A DNA stretch of 64,000 nt from Huntiella abstrusa (taxonomy: Eukaryota > Ascomycota > Sordariomycetes > Microascales > Ceratocystidaceae). Made by a program: the position numbers and the translations under genes. Shown one piece after another: positions 36,031-48,584 of the stretch. The stretch lies in contig JAJNMT010000274.1 of assembly GCA_025685495.1 (NCBI GenBank), forward strand, positions 186,001 to 250,000, in the 5' to 3' direction. The notes beneath the pieces were generated by a model, which saw only the letters and a program-made list of their open reading frames with translations, was not told the DNA's origin and did no database searches. Each line of letters opens with the position of its first letter. Position 1 is the first letter of the stretch.

Positions 36031-36060
36031 ATGTATGTATCTATGTATGTATGTACATAC
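36031..36060. repeat. (ATGT)n/TATGTAC cluster
   Basis: ATGTATGTATCTATGTATGT runs into ATGTACATAC, the same motif family. Confidence 0.55.
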
Positions 36061-39000
36061 CTGCCCCTTAGAACCACCCGGAGTCACCCCCGGTCTCGCT
36101 TTCCCTTGTTCTCTTTTCTTTCATGTCATTTAACCATGCTCACGGATATCCCTATGCCATGCAAAAGTCCAGATCACCAAACTGAACTTGTCCTCTATAG
36201 ATTGTTCCACGCAGACAGAACAATGGGATTTGTCGCGAAAGTGGGAACGCTCATGCAAGTGGAACATGCACCCAGGTTCGTCAGCTTTGTTCCCTTTTCT
36301 CCCTACCGCCCTTTCTGGCCTCTTCCTTTTGACGATTCCTGATATGACCGTGTGCTTCCTCTTTTCTGCTTTCTCTTTTCTCTGCTTCCTCACCCGATAC
36401 CGCCGTTGTTACTTTCTTACTTCTATTGTTATCTGTCAGTACACATGTATTCATGTATAGCTTTAATTCGAGTATATAGAGTACACCGAGTCATGCAGAC
36501 ATGTCTATACATACAGATACCAAGTAACAGGGTAGTCTGTATAACCCTATGCATGTAATTCTATATTTGACCAAGTATCATTACTTTGATCTCACAATGA
36601 TCCACGACAAATAGTTAAAACACACGTAATACTGCCTGCTGAATATGCTCCTGCTTTTTTACAGCTACCTACGTCATTCAAGTGGTGCGTGTTTGCCATA
36701 ACAGACTGGGCCCATCCATTTTAGGCGAATTGGATTTAACTCACCCAAATAAAAAACCCAATGACATCAGCGACGCCCAGTAATGTCATCTGTCAGACGA
36801 CCAGAATCCTCGCCACCACCGGGCCTCCCACATTCCTACACCTAAATTTTGCATCTCTCATGATGAATTTCTTTCGCCTCATCAACATGACCATCCCAAA
36901 GTAGAAATTCGGTCCAAATTATTCACATCACAGCCTCTGCAAAACCCATTCTTCCCCGCTTTTCAGTCGCTCGTACGAAATGTCTCTCCCCCACTCACAC
37001 CCCTCTGTCTCAGAAAAAAAGCAATTGTATTTCGCGTGGCTGTGTCAATTCGCTCCAGTGCGTAGTCCAAGGCCGCCCGCCACCTTAAGCGGAAAAAAAA
37101 GCCGCACATATGGCAGTTTGGACATTTTTTGATCAAACATGCCCAAAACATCTGTCGACGATGGGGCAAACTCGGCCATCATAATGGGTAGGGTTAATCC
37201 ATATACGTTGGGGTTACATGGTGTCTTCTGTTTCTGAAGCGAGAAAATCATTTCTAGATTCGGCAACTTTCAACTTCCTATTTCAATGGCGCGGCAGTGA
37301 CAGCTTCCTGTACTACAGCACTAACCTGCCAGTTGAGCCTCTCTTTTTATATCGTCATAAGTGTTGCCCAATTTTATAATCTGTCAGCTAGGCAGGGGAA
37401 TCTAGACCGTCTCATAAGGCTGGATGACCTTGTTTGCGCGGGGCTTTTTACCAGAGCCACATATGACGCCTCATCTAAGCATCTTTGTGGGGTGTGACAG
37501 TTGGGGGCGCATCATCATCATGAGATGGCGGCATATTCCGGGTAATTGGAGGCCATTTACACATGTACACTTGTAGTTTGTGATGGATTAAACTTTTCAG
37601 GGATCTTTGTAGACGGAGAACCGAATGTTTATCACTTTACGATCGTCAATGTCTCGGGTATCGAATCTACGTTCACGTGATTTACGGGCACAATTCCATG
37701 ACAAGTGCCACAACCACGAGCCCTACTTTTGATTCCCAGCTGCTTTCTTCATCAACCAATCAAAAGCAAGGTTTCCACTAACTTCTGAGACCGCCTGAAA
37801 ACGCCCTGAAAGAAACCTATAGCTTCTACAGTGTTTCTTAAAAAAAACAACAAAAATGTTCCCCCGGACCTTCCCAGACATTCTAGAGCCCCCTCCCCGC
37901 GCCACACTAACATTACCTTTTTTGGTAATTTGACTCGTTACGCCGCAGCGAAATTCGGTAACAATACGCTGCTTCATACCGTTCTCGATAGTTTTAGTCC
38001 ATGAAGTTACTTATAATGGACGAAAACATGACGATGCCTACAAATCTGAGTAGAATGTTTACTGTAGCAAGCTACAGTGGTGGGTAGAGGGGACTGGCCC
38101 TGAACTGAGGAGTATAAACTGGACATTTCTTCCCAGTCTCTCCGGTTTCTCTTCTTCTTCCTCTTCTTCTTTTCTTCTCCAGACCAAGTTGCGATTTTTC
38201 CCGACTTTTTTCGATAGATTTTCTTCGGATTTTACAAACGATACTCTCTCGACACTCTTTGCTTCTATCGATCGTTCATACAAATACAAGTAAGTTTTAC
38301 ACTATTTAGCCTGATCGCAGATAAGCTTATGATGGCTTGTGGCTTGGCATTTTCATTGTCAAATCCTATCCAATACCCCACCTATTCCGCCCGACCTATC
38401 ATTGGATTTAATGTCTCAGACAGTTGTCCATCAAAGTGCACAATGTATCATTACCATTGTCAGTTAGTTCTGATGTGATAGATGCCGTTCCATTTAGTTG
38501 TCTCGTTCGGTCTGGCCATCGTCCCCCCACGATCCAGACCTAGACCAACATGAGGTAACCCCCACCACCATGAATCCACGCAATCCCCATACTACACAAC
38601 CCCATTCCAATGAACAATGATTGGCTTGGACTCTATGACCTATAAGGTCTAGACCTATCACCCTTGCGTCCGAAGACCAGTGTTCGGCCATGTTCGTTGT
38701 TGTTGTCTTGTTGTCTCCCCCGATTGGCCAGACAGTCGGTTCTTCAAGGCCTTTCCTGGTATTTAAATGGTACTCGCCCCGCTTCCCCCTCGCTTTCTAC
38801 GTTTCTCCACCCCTATATACCCGTCGCCGGGGCAAGCATCATTCAATAATCCAACTAGTGTTGAACCCTCCATCCGACTTTCTGTTTCTACCCCGTCAAT
38901 CGGATGTCTCCACCAGAAACCCCCTCGGTCGGGTCCGGGATCTACGCTGCGGTAAGTGGTGACGGGTTGATGGTATCGCTTGATGTGACCAAAGAGAACT

Positions 39001-39307
39001 GGTGTTTCTCAATTGCACAAACATGGTCAAGACCCCCAGCTTTTATTTCTTTTTGCACCAACTCCCTATTTTCTGGTAGAGATATAGTTGAAGCTGCACA
39101 GTCCTCTGGTGCAAGTTCCCCGCGAGTACAGGCTCGAGTGATATATCCCCGCACGAGGATAACCCCTGGCAACTTTGTTCGACTATTAGTTTTCGCAAAT
39201 GAGCCACATGAAGCTGGGGAGTCCCAACTTCTCTATGTCGAAACATCTCAACAGAAATCGGGACAGAGAATACTTGAAGACAAACCAAGTGGGAAAGCAC
39301 TTGAATA

Positions 39308-39350
39308 TGTGTATGTACATACCTATACATTCAAAGTGTATGTACGTATG
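39308..39350. repeat. GTATGTACATAC cluster
   Basis: The palindrome GTATGTACATAC is followed 17 nt later by GTATGTACGTATG. Confidence 0.55.
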
Positions 39351-40329
39351 CCATATCAACATGGGAAATCAAGTGATTGAACCATTTACACACAGGCTCC
39401 CATAAAACCCATTTTTTCCAAACTAATTGATTTACGCTGGAAAAAATGTATCGGCCGAGGAAAGGAGCGTGGCTCTAGTGTACTAGTTAGTGTGTATTCC
39501 TAAGAGACCAGAGCAGTCCTACGCACACCCCTCCCCATTTTTTTCAGTTGCACATACAAGATAAATATTCATCAGTGGCCCCTAATGAAGGAGTCGTCGT
39601 GACGAAAAACCATAGTTAGCTTGGATTATAGGGCTTAGAAAGCCACTCAATGGGTAGTTTTTCCAACGCTCTTTTTGTCAGTCCAAGTTAGGCCAGAAGT
39701 TGGTCAAATGTATATATCACGGGATACCTCGCCCTCTCCCTCTATAGAAGTCTCAGCTGGTTCTTCTTAGAACTGCATGGCTACGCTGTCTTACCTCTTC
39801 AGATTTCTTCCTGTTTTCCAGGATGCCCCCCCAAACAAGCCAAGTAAAAACAGACCGAGCGGATCAACAGTGTTGATTTCAAGGTCTACAGCTAAAACGA
39901 GGCATCTAGAGTCAAGTAGTGCCGGCACATACCCTGTTCAATCTAAGAAATGGCATTTTACTTTTCTTTTATTTTTTCCCGGTGGAACTCGCTGGCATTG
40001 ATTGGTCTTAGCTCTACACTGTGGTTAGGTTTATTCAATTTGAATGGAAGCTCAGCCTCATCATAAAGTCATAGGGCATCCCAGCTTTAGTAGAGTCTTT
40101 GTTGGTTGTGTTCTCTGACCTTTCTACACTTGATTTCCCCCCGAGTTCTCGTGAGAGAGTCTTAAAATCAGTCAAAGAGAGTATCCTCAAGAGTGTTGAA
40201 CATCAGTTACACTCGAGATCTAGAGCCTGTGTTGGATATATACGAACATCCTTATACACGTTACAAGGTCGATTCTCTATTTTCAGCAGTCTATTGTCTG
40301 CCCCTCCTCCCTGGACTTGACTCTCGTGA

Positions 40330-41332
40330 TTTTGGATCTTGGCTGGAATTTTACGTTTGCTTCGAGAACCAATCTCTTCTCCCTTCGCTTTTTTTCGTCT
40401 CTCGTTCTCTCTCTCTCTATACTTTTCTTTTTTCAGCACCGCCTGTCACACACACTTGTCAAGAACTTTTCAAGTACATATGTACATTGCTTTTATTTCG
40501 TCAACCTTTTTTATTTCACATTTACAGTCTCTTTTTTTGTACTCTTATACCTGTTTCCCCATCGGCTCATACGGATCACACATGCACTCCAAGTCATAGA
40601 CATATATATACACAAGCTGCACCTGCCTAGTCCTACCCACCCACCCATCAATCATCCCGCGCTTTTCTTCAACTTAACTTTTTACTTTGGCTGCACTTTA
40701 CCACGGGCTTCCATTAGCCGTCCGTCTCAACATATCAACATCTACACTCGCACAAGTCACACAAGATCATTTCACGCCCCCCCTCGCCCGTTTACACACT
40801 TTGCAGCTACCCACTGTGTATTGATGTCCCCCCCTTCATTGGGATTCAGAAACACGCTTTAATTGTGGTATTTTTCCCCATTATAAAAGTCAATTGGTGG
40901 GGTTTTATATGTGTATTTAGCCTTCGTCCGACTGGCCAAACAGAAGACTGATACGACTTGATATCTGACGTCTTGACTTTAACTTCGGATCGATCTGGTG
41001 CTGCATTGGTTCTGTGGACTCGAAGGGTAGTGTCTACTCAACTTTAACGTTTCAGAACCTTCATCCCGTTTTTCTCTTGTTTAAAAGCCCTTGGTGGTCT
41101 TCGTTATTATCCATCGTTTCATTGTTCTCCTTCTGTCAGCTTTCATCTGGCCGTTTCACTCGGGCCGTTCCATTCGGGTTCTTGGACACCCGTTTGTCAT
41201 CTTTTATTGTTTCTATTCACTTTGGTTTCATTTTCTTGGATAACTAGAGGCTAAAGTCCATGAGCTTGTCTGCGAGGCGCACTCCCCGCCTATCTACTAA
41301 CACAATTGATCCTTGACTATAGCGATCTCGTT
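40330..41332 (+). promoter_or_regulatory. Pyrimidine-rich leader and 5'-UTR intron end of the HMT1-type gene
   Basis: A CT-rich tract (about 40375-40436) of the kind found around fungal transcription starts lies about 0.9 kb before the ATG. CTACTAAC at 41294-41301 followed by TATAG at 41318-41322 is a textbook branch site and acceptor, 10 nt before the ATG at 41333, so the leader is probably spliced. I could not fix the donor. Confidence 0.5.
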
Positions 41333-44245
41333 ATGACGGAGCTTTCTCCGCATTTTGTGTCTCCCGGCTGGAGCTGGGAGGACACCAACATGGCGGTCCA
41401 GTGGATTCTCTGGCCGCTTACTTTTGTTACCTGGGCAGCTATTTACATGTCCCATGGTATCATGGTTTGGCGCCAGACCAAGGATCTGGAGCGTGCTGCC
41501 CGCCAGGCAGTGGGTGTTCCCAACACCCGTCCCGCGGATGTCTCTTTTTTGCTTTCGCCTTTCCAGATCGCCCTTTCCCCGCGGTCTTTGTCTTTCTTTC
41601 GTCTCGCTTGCTTCGCGTTGATGGCCTTATACCTTTACGAAGGTTTCTGGGCCATTCGTGAATGCCTCGAGCGCCACGTCTTGTTCTTGGGGACTGACTC
41701 CCCATACTGGGTCAACACCAGCCGTCTTGTAAGTTGACATAGATTCTGCAGCTGTGTAACATATACTAACTACATGAATAGGCTTATCTGTATAGCGGCA
41801 TGGGCCTCTTTGCTTTCTTTGGAGTCTACATGACGGCTGAAGCTGGGAACCACGGGTTCGCCAACCTCGTCGCGTGCTCCATCGCCTTGACGGGAGAAGT
41901 TGTTCTCCTCCTGTCCACTTACTTTGGCCTCCCCGACTGCTCCTCTGGTTCCCACGGCACCCAATGCCAGGACTACTGGAGTCAAGTCCGGTTTATGATC
42001 TGTGGCTTGCGCTGTGCTCTGCTTTTCGGTTGCGTTGCGATCGTCTTTGTTCCCCTTTGCAGGGCCTACAAGGCGTACCGCAATTGGCAATCGGGTCTTA
42101 AGGAAGACATCGAAGCTGCTGAGCACGAAGCGCTTCTCGGTACTCCCGCTTCTGGGTACGGTACCTCGGATTCAGATTCTCCTCGGATTAAGAGCGCGGA
42201 AGAAACTGAGGAAGGGTTTTACCGTCCCAAGAAGATCCCCAATCGCCACTGGTGGGAGTATCTGAGCTCTTACGGAGTTTTCTGGCAATACGTCTGGCCT
42301 AGCGACAGCTGGAAGTTAAAGGGGCATATTCTCGTCTGTATGCTGATCCTTGTGGCCCAACGCGGTATTAACGTGATGGTCCCTTGGCAGGTAGGCAGAC
42401 TTTTGGATATGGTCAGCGATGTGCCGGAGAATGGACAGTCATCTTTTGTGGAGATGGCTACCTCGATCCCCGTCGTCCCTCTCCTGCTTCTGAACATCAT
42501 GCTCCTCTTGCAGGGGTCTGGTGGTGTTCTCGGCGCTGCTCGCGAGACGTTGTGGGTTCCTGTCGCCCAATATGCTTACCGTGGAATTGAGATGGCCGCC
42601 TTCCGCCACGTCCACAGCTTGTCGTTGCAGTTCCACGTCGGCAAGCGGACTGGCGAGGTTCTCTCTGCGTTGAACAAAGGCTCATCGATCAACACCTTCT
42701 TGGAGCAGGTCACTTTCAACCTGTTCCCGATGGTGTTTGATCTGAGCATCAGCGTTTACTTCTTCGGTGCTTCATACAACGGGTTTTACGCCACCGTTGT
42801 CGCGGTCAACGTCTTCTGGTACATGTGGCTGAGTGTTGTCTTTTCACACAAGCGCACCCAGCAACGCCGGGAGATGACGAACGCGGACCGTGAATGTGAG
42901 GCGGTCAAGACTGACTCGATAACGGGCTATGAGACGGTCAAATATTTCAATGCGGAAGCGTATGAGACAAGCCGGTTCAAACAGGCGCTCGGCTCATTCC
43001 AGAAGTCCGAGGCTGGCCTGGCTTATCTCAACGCTCAGATGACGACCATCCAGGCTACGATTTTTTCGGTCAGTGTCAGCATTGTCATTGGACTCGGCAT
43101 GTGGCAACGGGTTACCGGAACGATGACTAGCGGTCGTTTCGTGACTCTGTTTTCCTACATGGTCCAACTCCAGGCTCCGCTGAACTTTTTCAATCAGTTT
43201 TACCGGACGATGCAGCAATCTCTGATCTCCGGTGAACGCCTGTTGCAGCTTTTCTCGTACAAGCCAACAGTGATTGACAAATGTTCAGCCACGAATCTGC
43301 GCACTTCTGAAGGCCACATCAAGTGGGACAACGTGTCGTTCAGCTATGGCGGCGACAAGTTGGCTCTCGACGATGTGAGCTTCGAGTGCCAACCTGGCAC
43401 GACTACTGCTTTCGTCGGTGAATCTGGTGGTGGCAAGAGTACCATCTTCCGTCTTCTGTTCCGGTTTTATAACAACACCGCCGGTTCGATGATGGTCGAT
43501 GGTCAGGAAGTCCACGACGTCACCGTCGACTCTGTTCGCCAGCAAATCGCTGTGGTTCCTCAAGAGACGCTCTTGTTCAACGAAACCATCATGTGGAACT
43601 TGAAGTATCCCACGATGACTCGTTCTGACCATGTCGTCCACGAGGTCTGCAAGGCTGCGAAGATCCATGACAGGATCATGAGTTTCCCCAAGGGCTACGA
43701 GACAGCCGTGGGTGATAGAGGCATGCGCCTCAGCGGGGGTGAACGCCAGCGTGTCGCTATTGCGCGCGCTATGCTGAAGGACCCGCGCATCGTGCTTCTC
43801 GACGAAGCAACTTCGGCTCTGGACTCACAAACGGAGTCGGAGATCCAGGAGCAGCTCCACCAACTGACTAAGGGTCGGACGGTGGTGATTATTGCGTAAG
43901 TGTTTTTCCCATTCATATTATTATCCAAGTGATTCATACTAACAAAGACCCTCTCTACACAGCCACCGCCTGTCCACAATTACGCATGCTGACCAGATCA
44001 TTGCCATGCGTAAGGGCAAAATCGTGGAGCGCGGAACCCACGAAGAACTAGTAGCCCGTCAAGGCTACTACTTCCAAATGTGGAACCGCCAGGCCGCAGC
44101 CAACGACTCTTCGCGCTGTAGCATTGTGTCGAAGAAGTCCAGCGACGGGTCTTCTTTTTCCTCCGTTGACGGCTCCAGTAGTGAGTCCGAGGAGAGTTCA
44201 TCTGTTCCGGGGCCCAAGGAGACGCCCCCTCTGAAGACCCTCTAA
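41333..44245 (+). CDS. HMT1-type ABC half-transporter (ABCB6/Hmt1 group)
   Basis: Exons 41333-41728, 41782-43895 and 43963-44245 (introns 53 and 67 nt) give 930 residues. An N-terminal extra membrane domain (about five segments, residues 15-235) precedes the six-segment ABC membrane domain (about 290-585). The nucleotide-binding domain has Walker A GESGGGKST (about 677), signature LSGGERQR (about 782), Walker B IVLLDEATSALD (about 801) and the H-loop AHRLST at the last exon junction. The extra domain and the ITGYETVKYFNAEAYE segment fit the Hmt1/Atm1 branch; Hmt1 moves thiol-peptide-metal complexes into the fission yeast vacuole. The C-terminus is a Ser/Glu-rich tail. Substrate and membrane are inferred from the family. 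Confidence 0.9.
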
Positions 44246-44858
44246 GTCGGTTTTCTTTTTTTTCTTTCCTCGTCCGTTCGAAAAGTCGCCACTGGCGGCT
44301 TTCATCTGTATAGGGCCTGATACCCAGTTTCGGCTCTATACATGGCTATCGACTTAGCTTCTCGCTATCGACAGCCCTCTGCATTATTGTTACGACTTAA
44401 TTGCCCGTAAATCCCCTTGGATTCACTTTGTTTTTTTTTCTATTATTTTTGGGTTATTTGATTTACGGGAACCCCGACGAATGGGTCGGTTAGGTATGAA
44501 TTTTCGGTATCGGTTATGGCTGGCGTCGGCGTTTATTCTTATCCAGGATGGATGAATATGGTGTTAGACTAGTATTTTACAAGATTCCTTTTTTGTCATT
44601 TAGTTTCTATTACTGTGATGAATTTATGATGTCATTGCCATATTTGTAATTGATCCTTACTAAGTCTTTATGTCCTACGACACGGCGAAATCGTCCGCTC
44701 TACATCATCTAATCTAACCCTAACTACAACCCTCTTCCAACGCCACTGCCACACGCGTCAACGTCATTCTACATGCCCATCTAGCCGTCGCATCGCATCG
44801 CATAGCATCACCACATTCAACCACCAAATCAAACCCGCCAACACTCCAAACCAACAAA
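44246..44858. other. Spacer with promoter of the small unknown gene
   Basis: The first half is T-rich and probably the HMT1-type 3' UTR. A telomere-like CTAACCCTAACT at 44713-44724 lies about 140 nt before the next ATG. A TCGCATCGCATCGCAT run at about 44787-44803 is noted. Confidence 0.45.
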
Positions 44859-45534
44859 ATGGGCCGCGTCCTCCGCCAACACAACACCATCCCGGTCTCC
44901 TCATCCACCGAAGCCTACACGCCCTCCTACCCCGACCACCCCCTCCGCAACGCCATCAACACCGCGCTCCTCCAATCCGGCGACATAGCAAAGTACGTAT
45001 CCCCTTTTCTTCTCTTCTTTTCAAGCCCCAACATAACTAACCCGTTCTTCCGTCCTTAGAATCCAACAATCCCTCCTCCACAACCTCTCCACCCACCCCA
45101 ACAACCCCCTCCCCACTCTCCGCGCACACACCCTATCCACCCTCCGATCCGGCCGCGCCACTACCTTCCGCGACTTACTTTCGGCGGTCCTGAGTGACTT
45201 GGAATTGGATAACCCGGCGGCAAGGCTGGCGCTTATTGAGATGGATGGGGAGGATGGCGAAGGGGAGGCGGAGGGGGAGGGGGATGGAGAGGGGGATGAT
45301 GATGGGGAGGGAAATGGGAATGGGAATGGGAATGGCAATGGGGGGACGAATGGAGTTGGGAATGGAGTGAATGGGAATGGGAATGGCGTCAAGACGGGGG
45401 CAACAAAAGAGGTGGGAGAGGGCTTATTGGAGATTCCACCATCTGTGATACGGGAAGCCTTACGTCTTACAAGAGAATGCTTAGAAGAAATTATCCAGGT
45501 TGAAGACGACAGCGAAGAAGAAAAAGAAGCCTAA
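44859..45534 (+). CDS. Conserved-looking unknown protein with acidic and Gly-Asn repeat
   Basis: Exons 44859-44992 and 45060-45534 (67-nt intron, GTACGT...TTAG) give 202 residues. The N-terminal half (MGRVLRQHNTIPVSSS, TPSYPDHPLRNAINTALLQS, IQQSLLHNL, RSGRATTFRDLL) reads like a small helical domain that I recall from unnamed fungal proteins, without a function. Residues about 113-155 are low complexity: Gly-Glu/Gly-Asp repeats then Gly-Asn repeats built on GGGAAT codon pairs. An acidic end follows (VEDDSEEEKEA). It converges on CDC48 with 284 bp between stops. Confidence 0.65.
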
Positions 45535-45818
45535 ACTGGCTCTTGTCTTGTTGCTTTCTTTTCCTGCTTGATTAATGACACATGAAACTCATTCACTCAC
45601 TATTATGCATTTGTCCAAATCAAAGTGTCTGTACAAATCTCATTCGCTACCAACATGCAGAGACAATAAAAACATGCTATCAAAGAAAACAAACAATCAT
45701 TACTGAAGCTGTCGCGTCAGGTGAACCGTAAACATAACAACAATACAAATTACCAGCAAACCCACAGATCCATCTATTCTTTGCTTGGTCTTTCATCCTC
45801 CCCTGATACTTTCACCAT

Positions 45819-48584
45819 TTAACTGTACAAGTCATCATCGTCGTTAGAGTCCATGAAGGGCTCAGCGGTGCCAGTAGCCGCACCCGATCCCGAAGGCGCA
45901 GAAGCAGCAGCCTCAGCATTGCCAACAGCCTCGGGGAACTTGAAGAAGGCACCAGGACCAGCAACCTTCATCTGCTGGCTGAAAGCCTCGTAACGCCGAA
46001 TTTCAGCATCACTGACCGACCGACGAGCCATCGACATGGCCTCCTCAAAGTGACGACGAGTCAACTGAGGCACGGGATCCTCAGCAGGCTCCTCATCAAC
46101 ATCCATACCAGCAGCCTCCAAAGCCTTGGTGCGCTCAATATCAGCCGTGATAGACTCCTTGATGGCAGTCTTAACAGCACGCTGAGTGATGAAACCCAAA
46201 TCGGCACCAGAGAAACCGTGAGTCTTGGACGCAAGGAAGTCCAGGTCGACATCCGGCGACAGAGGAGTCTTGCGAAGCTGGGCCGCCAGAATGCTCTTTC
46301 GACCAGGCTCATCGGGCAAGGGGACGTAAATGAGCGAATCAAGACGTCCAGGACGGCACAGAGCAGGATCAAGCTGCTCGGGACGGTTGGTGGCACCAAT
46401 GACGAACACGTTCTTCTTTGATGTCATGCCGTCCATCTCCGTCAGAAGCTGGTTCACGACACGATCAGAGGCACCACCGGCATCGCCAACAGAACCACCA
46501 CGAGCCTGAGCAATCGAATCCAGCTCGTCAAGGAAGACAACGCAAGGAGCGGCAGCGCGGGCCTTGTCGAAGATGTCACGAATGTTGGACTCAGACTCAC
46601 CGAACCACATAGACAACAGTTCGGGGCCCTTGATGGAAATGAAGTTGGCCGCACACTCGTTGGCGACAGCCTTGGCAAGAAGCGTCTTACCAGTACCGGG
46701 AGGACCGTAGAACAGGACACCGCGAGAAGGCGACATACCGAACTTGAGGAACTTTTCGGGATGGTCGACGGGGTACTGGACAGACTCCTTGAGCTCCTGC
46801 TTGACCGTGTCCAGGCCACCAATGTCGTCCCAACGGACGTTGGGAACCTCGACAACCGCGACCTCGCGGAGAGCGGATGGGTTGGACACACCCAGCGCGA
46901 AGCGGAAGTTCTCCATGGTTACACCAAGAGAGTCGAGGACCTCAGCATCAATTGTGTCCTCGTCGAGATCAATAAGATCCATCTTTTCACGAATTTGCTG
47001 CATGGCAGCCTCAGAGCAAAGGGCAGCCATATCAGCACCAACGTAACCGTGAGTCTCGGCCGCAATCTGCTCCAGATCGACGTCATCAGCGAGCTTCATG
47101 TTCTTCGTGTGAATGGACAGAATCTCGAGACGACCGGTTGGGTCAGGGATACCAATATCGACCTCACGATCGAAACGACCGAAACGACGGAGAGCGGGGT
47201 CGATCGAGTTGGGGCGGTTAGTGGCACCCATCACCACAATGTTGGCACGGGCCTTCATACCGTCCATCAAGGTGAGAAGCTGGGAAACGATACGGCGCTC
47301 CACCTCACCGTTGGTCTTGTCACGCTTGGGCGCAATCGAGTCGATCTCATCAATGAAGATGATAGCTGGAGAGTTCTTCTCCGCCTCCTCGAAGGCCTTG
47401 CGGAGGTTGGACTCTGACTCACCGGCCATCTTACTCATGATCTCGGGACCGTTGATCAGGAAGAAGAAAGCGCCAGTCTCGTTGGCGACAGCGCGAGCCA
47501 TCAGAGTCTTACCAGTACCAGGGGGTCCGTACAGAAGGACACCGCGAGGGGGCTTGATACCGATAGACTTGAAAAGCTGGGGGTGGCGAAGGGGGAGCTC
47601 GACCATCTCACGAATCTGGGCCATTTGTTTGCGGCAGCCACCAATGTCGTCGTAACCAACCTCGTTCAGGTTGGATTCCTCATCCTCGCGCTGGATCGGC
47701 TCACCATCGCAGTGAATAACTGTGTCCTGGGCAACGATACCGAACTCCGGGGGGTCGACCTGGTCAACCTTGAACTCAACCTGTCTCATACCACCGCGAA
47801 CAGTGAAAATATCACCCTGGCGGACGGGACGGTAGGCCTCACGGAAGTAAGGAGCGAGGAAGACATCAAAGAGAGAGCCAGTGATGCCCTCGACGGTGTC
47901 GGCGATGGGGAGGACCGAAATGCGCTTGGCCTGAAATATGAGATCATGTGGTCAGCGATGGTCAGTCACATCACAGCTTTCAACGCAACTTACATATTTG
48001 ATATCTGGGCAAGGGTTGACAGTGACGGTGTCGCCGTTCTTGACACGCAGGTTGTGACGGACAACTCTGTTAATACGAGCGTTGCCGGGCTCAAGCTCCT
48101 CATCGGCCATGACAATCAGGACAGTGTCCTTTCTCTTCTTGCCGCGGACAAGGACGGTGTCACCGCGGAAAAGCTGGAGGGTATCCATATCGGCTTCACT
48201 GAGGGCGATGATGGAGTTGTCATCGGAGCCACCATCAGTGACACTACAATAATCAGTCAGTCCATGTATCAATGCCAAGACATCGCATCAGCTAATCGGA
48301 TCATGTTCACGACAATGGTGAGACGTACAGTAATTGGTTAGGCTTCTTCTTCTTCTGGAGAATAGCAGTAGCAACGTCATTTTCCTTCAGTATAGTTAGT
48401 ATCAGTCGTCGAACGCGGTCGCGGTCAGTTATGCCGGGTGTTAACTCACGGGCTTAAGCTCAGCACCGGAGGGGTCGCTACACATAGAAAGGCCAATGGT
48501 TAGTCTACAGTTTCATAAACACCGGATAGAATTGTCAACATACGTCAAGTTGACCTTCTTCTTGTGGTGGTCAGAGTCAGCCAT
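45819..48584 (-). CDS. CDC48: AAA ATPase Cdc48 (p97/VCP)
   Basis: Cdc48 extracts ubiquitinated proteins from membranes and complexes. Five exons: 48584-48544, 48477-48450, 48384-48329, 48243-47994 and 47930-45819, with introns of 63-85 nt, give 828 residues. Small exons encode the N-domain (MADSDHHKKKVNLT, AILQKKKKPNQLLVTDG, MDTLQLFRGDTVLVRGKKRKD). D1 has Walker A GPPGTGKT at residues 260-267 and Walker B DEID at 319-322; D2 has Walker A near 533-540 and DELD near 593. The C-terminal end DDDDLYS is the conserved cofactor-binding tail. Strong codon bias suggests high expression. Confidence 0.97.

Larger units (their letters stand above)
31502..40329. other. Gene-poor spacer, about 8.8 kb
   Basis: I find no open frame longer than about 170 codons, no recognisable domain, no splice-linked frames and no tRNA or rRNA. 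It holds many TACATAC/GTATGTA clusters (several listed separately), a telomere-like TAGGGGTTAGGGTTT directly after the LAG1 stop (31500-31513), a CTT-rich tract at 38150-38180 and an 8-bp inverted repeat at 38061-38078. Non-coding RNAs or a rapidly evolving spliced gene cannot be excluded. Confidence 0.5.

Noticed and set aside
40193..40862. Overlapping Phe/Ser/Leu-rich frames upstream of the HMT1-type gene
   Set aside because: Same cause: pyrimidine-rich leader sequence.
41306..41332. Upstream extension of the HMT1-type frame to 41306
   Set aside because: The codon at 41306 is TTG and the stretch lies inside a predicted 5'-UTR intron.
46761..47655. Long plus-strand frames opposite CDC48
   Set aside because: Produced by codon bias of CDC48; composition is not protein-like.
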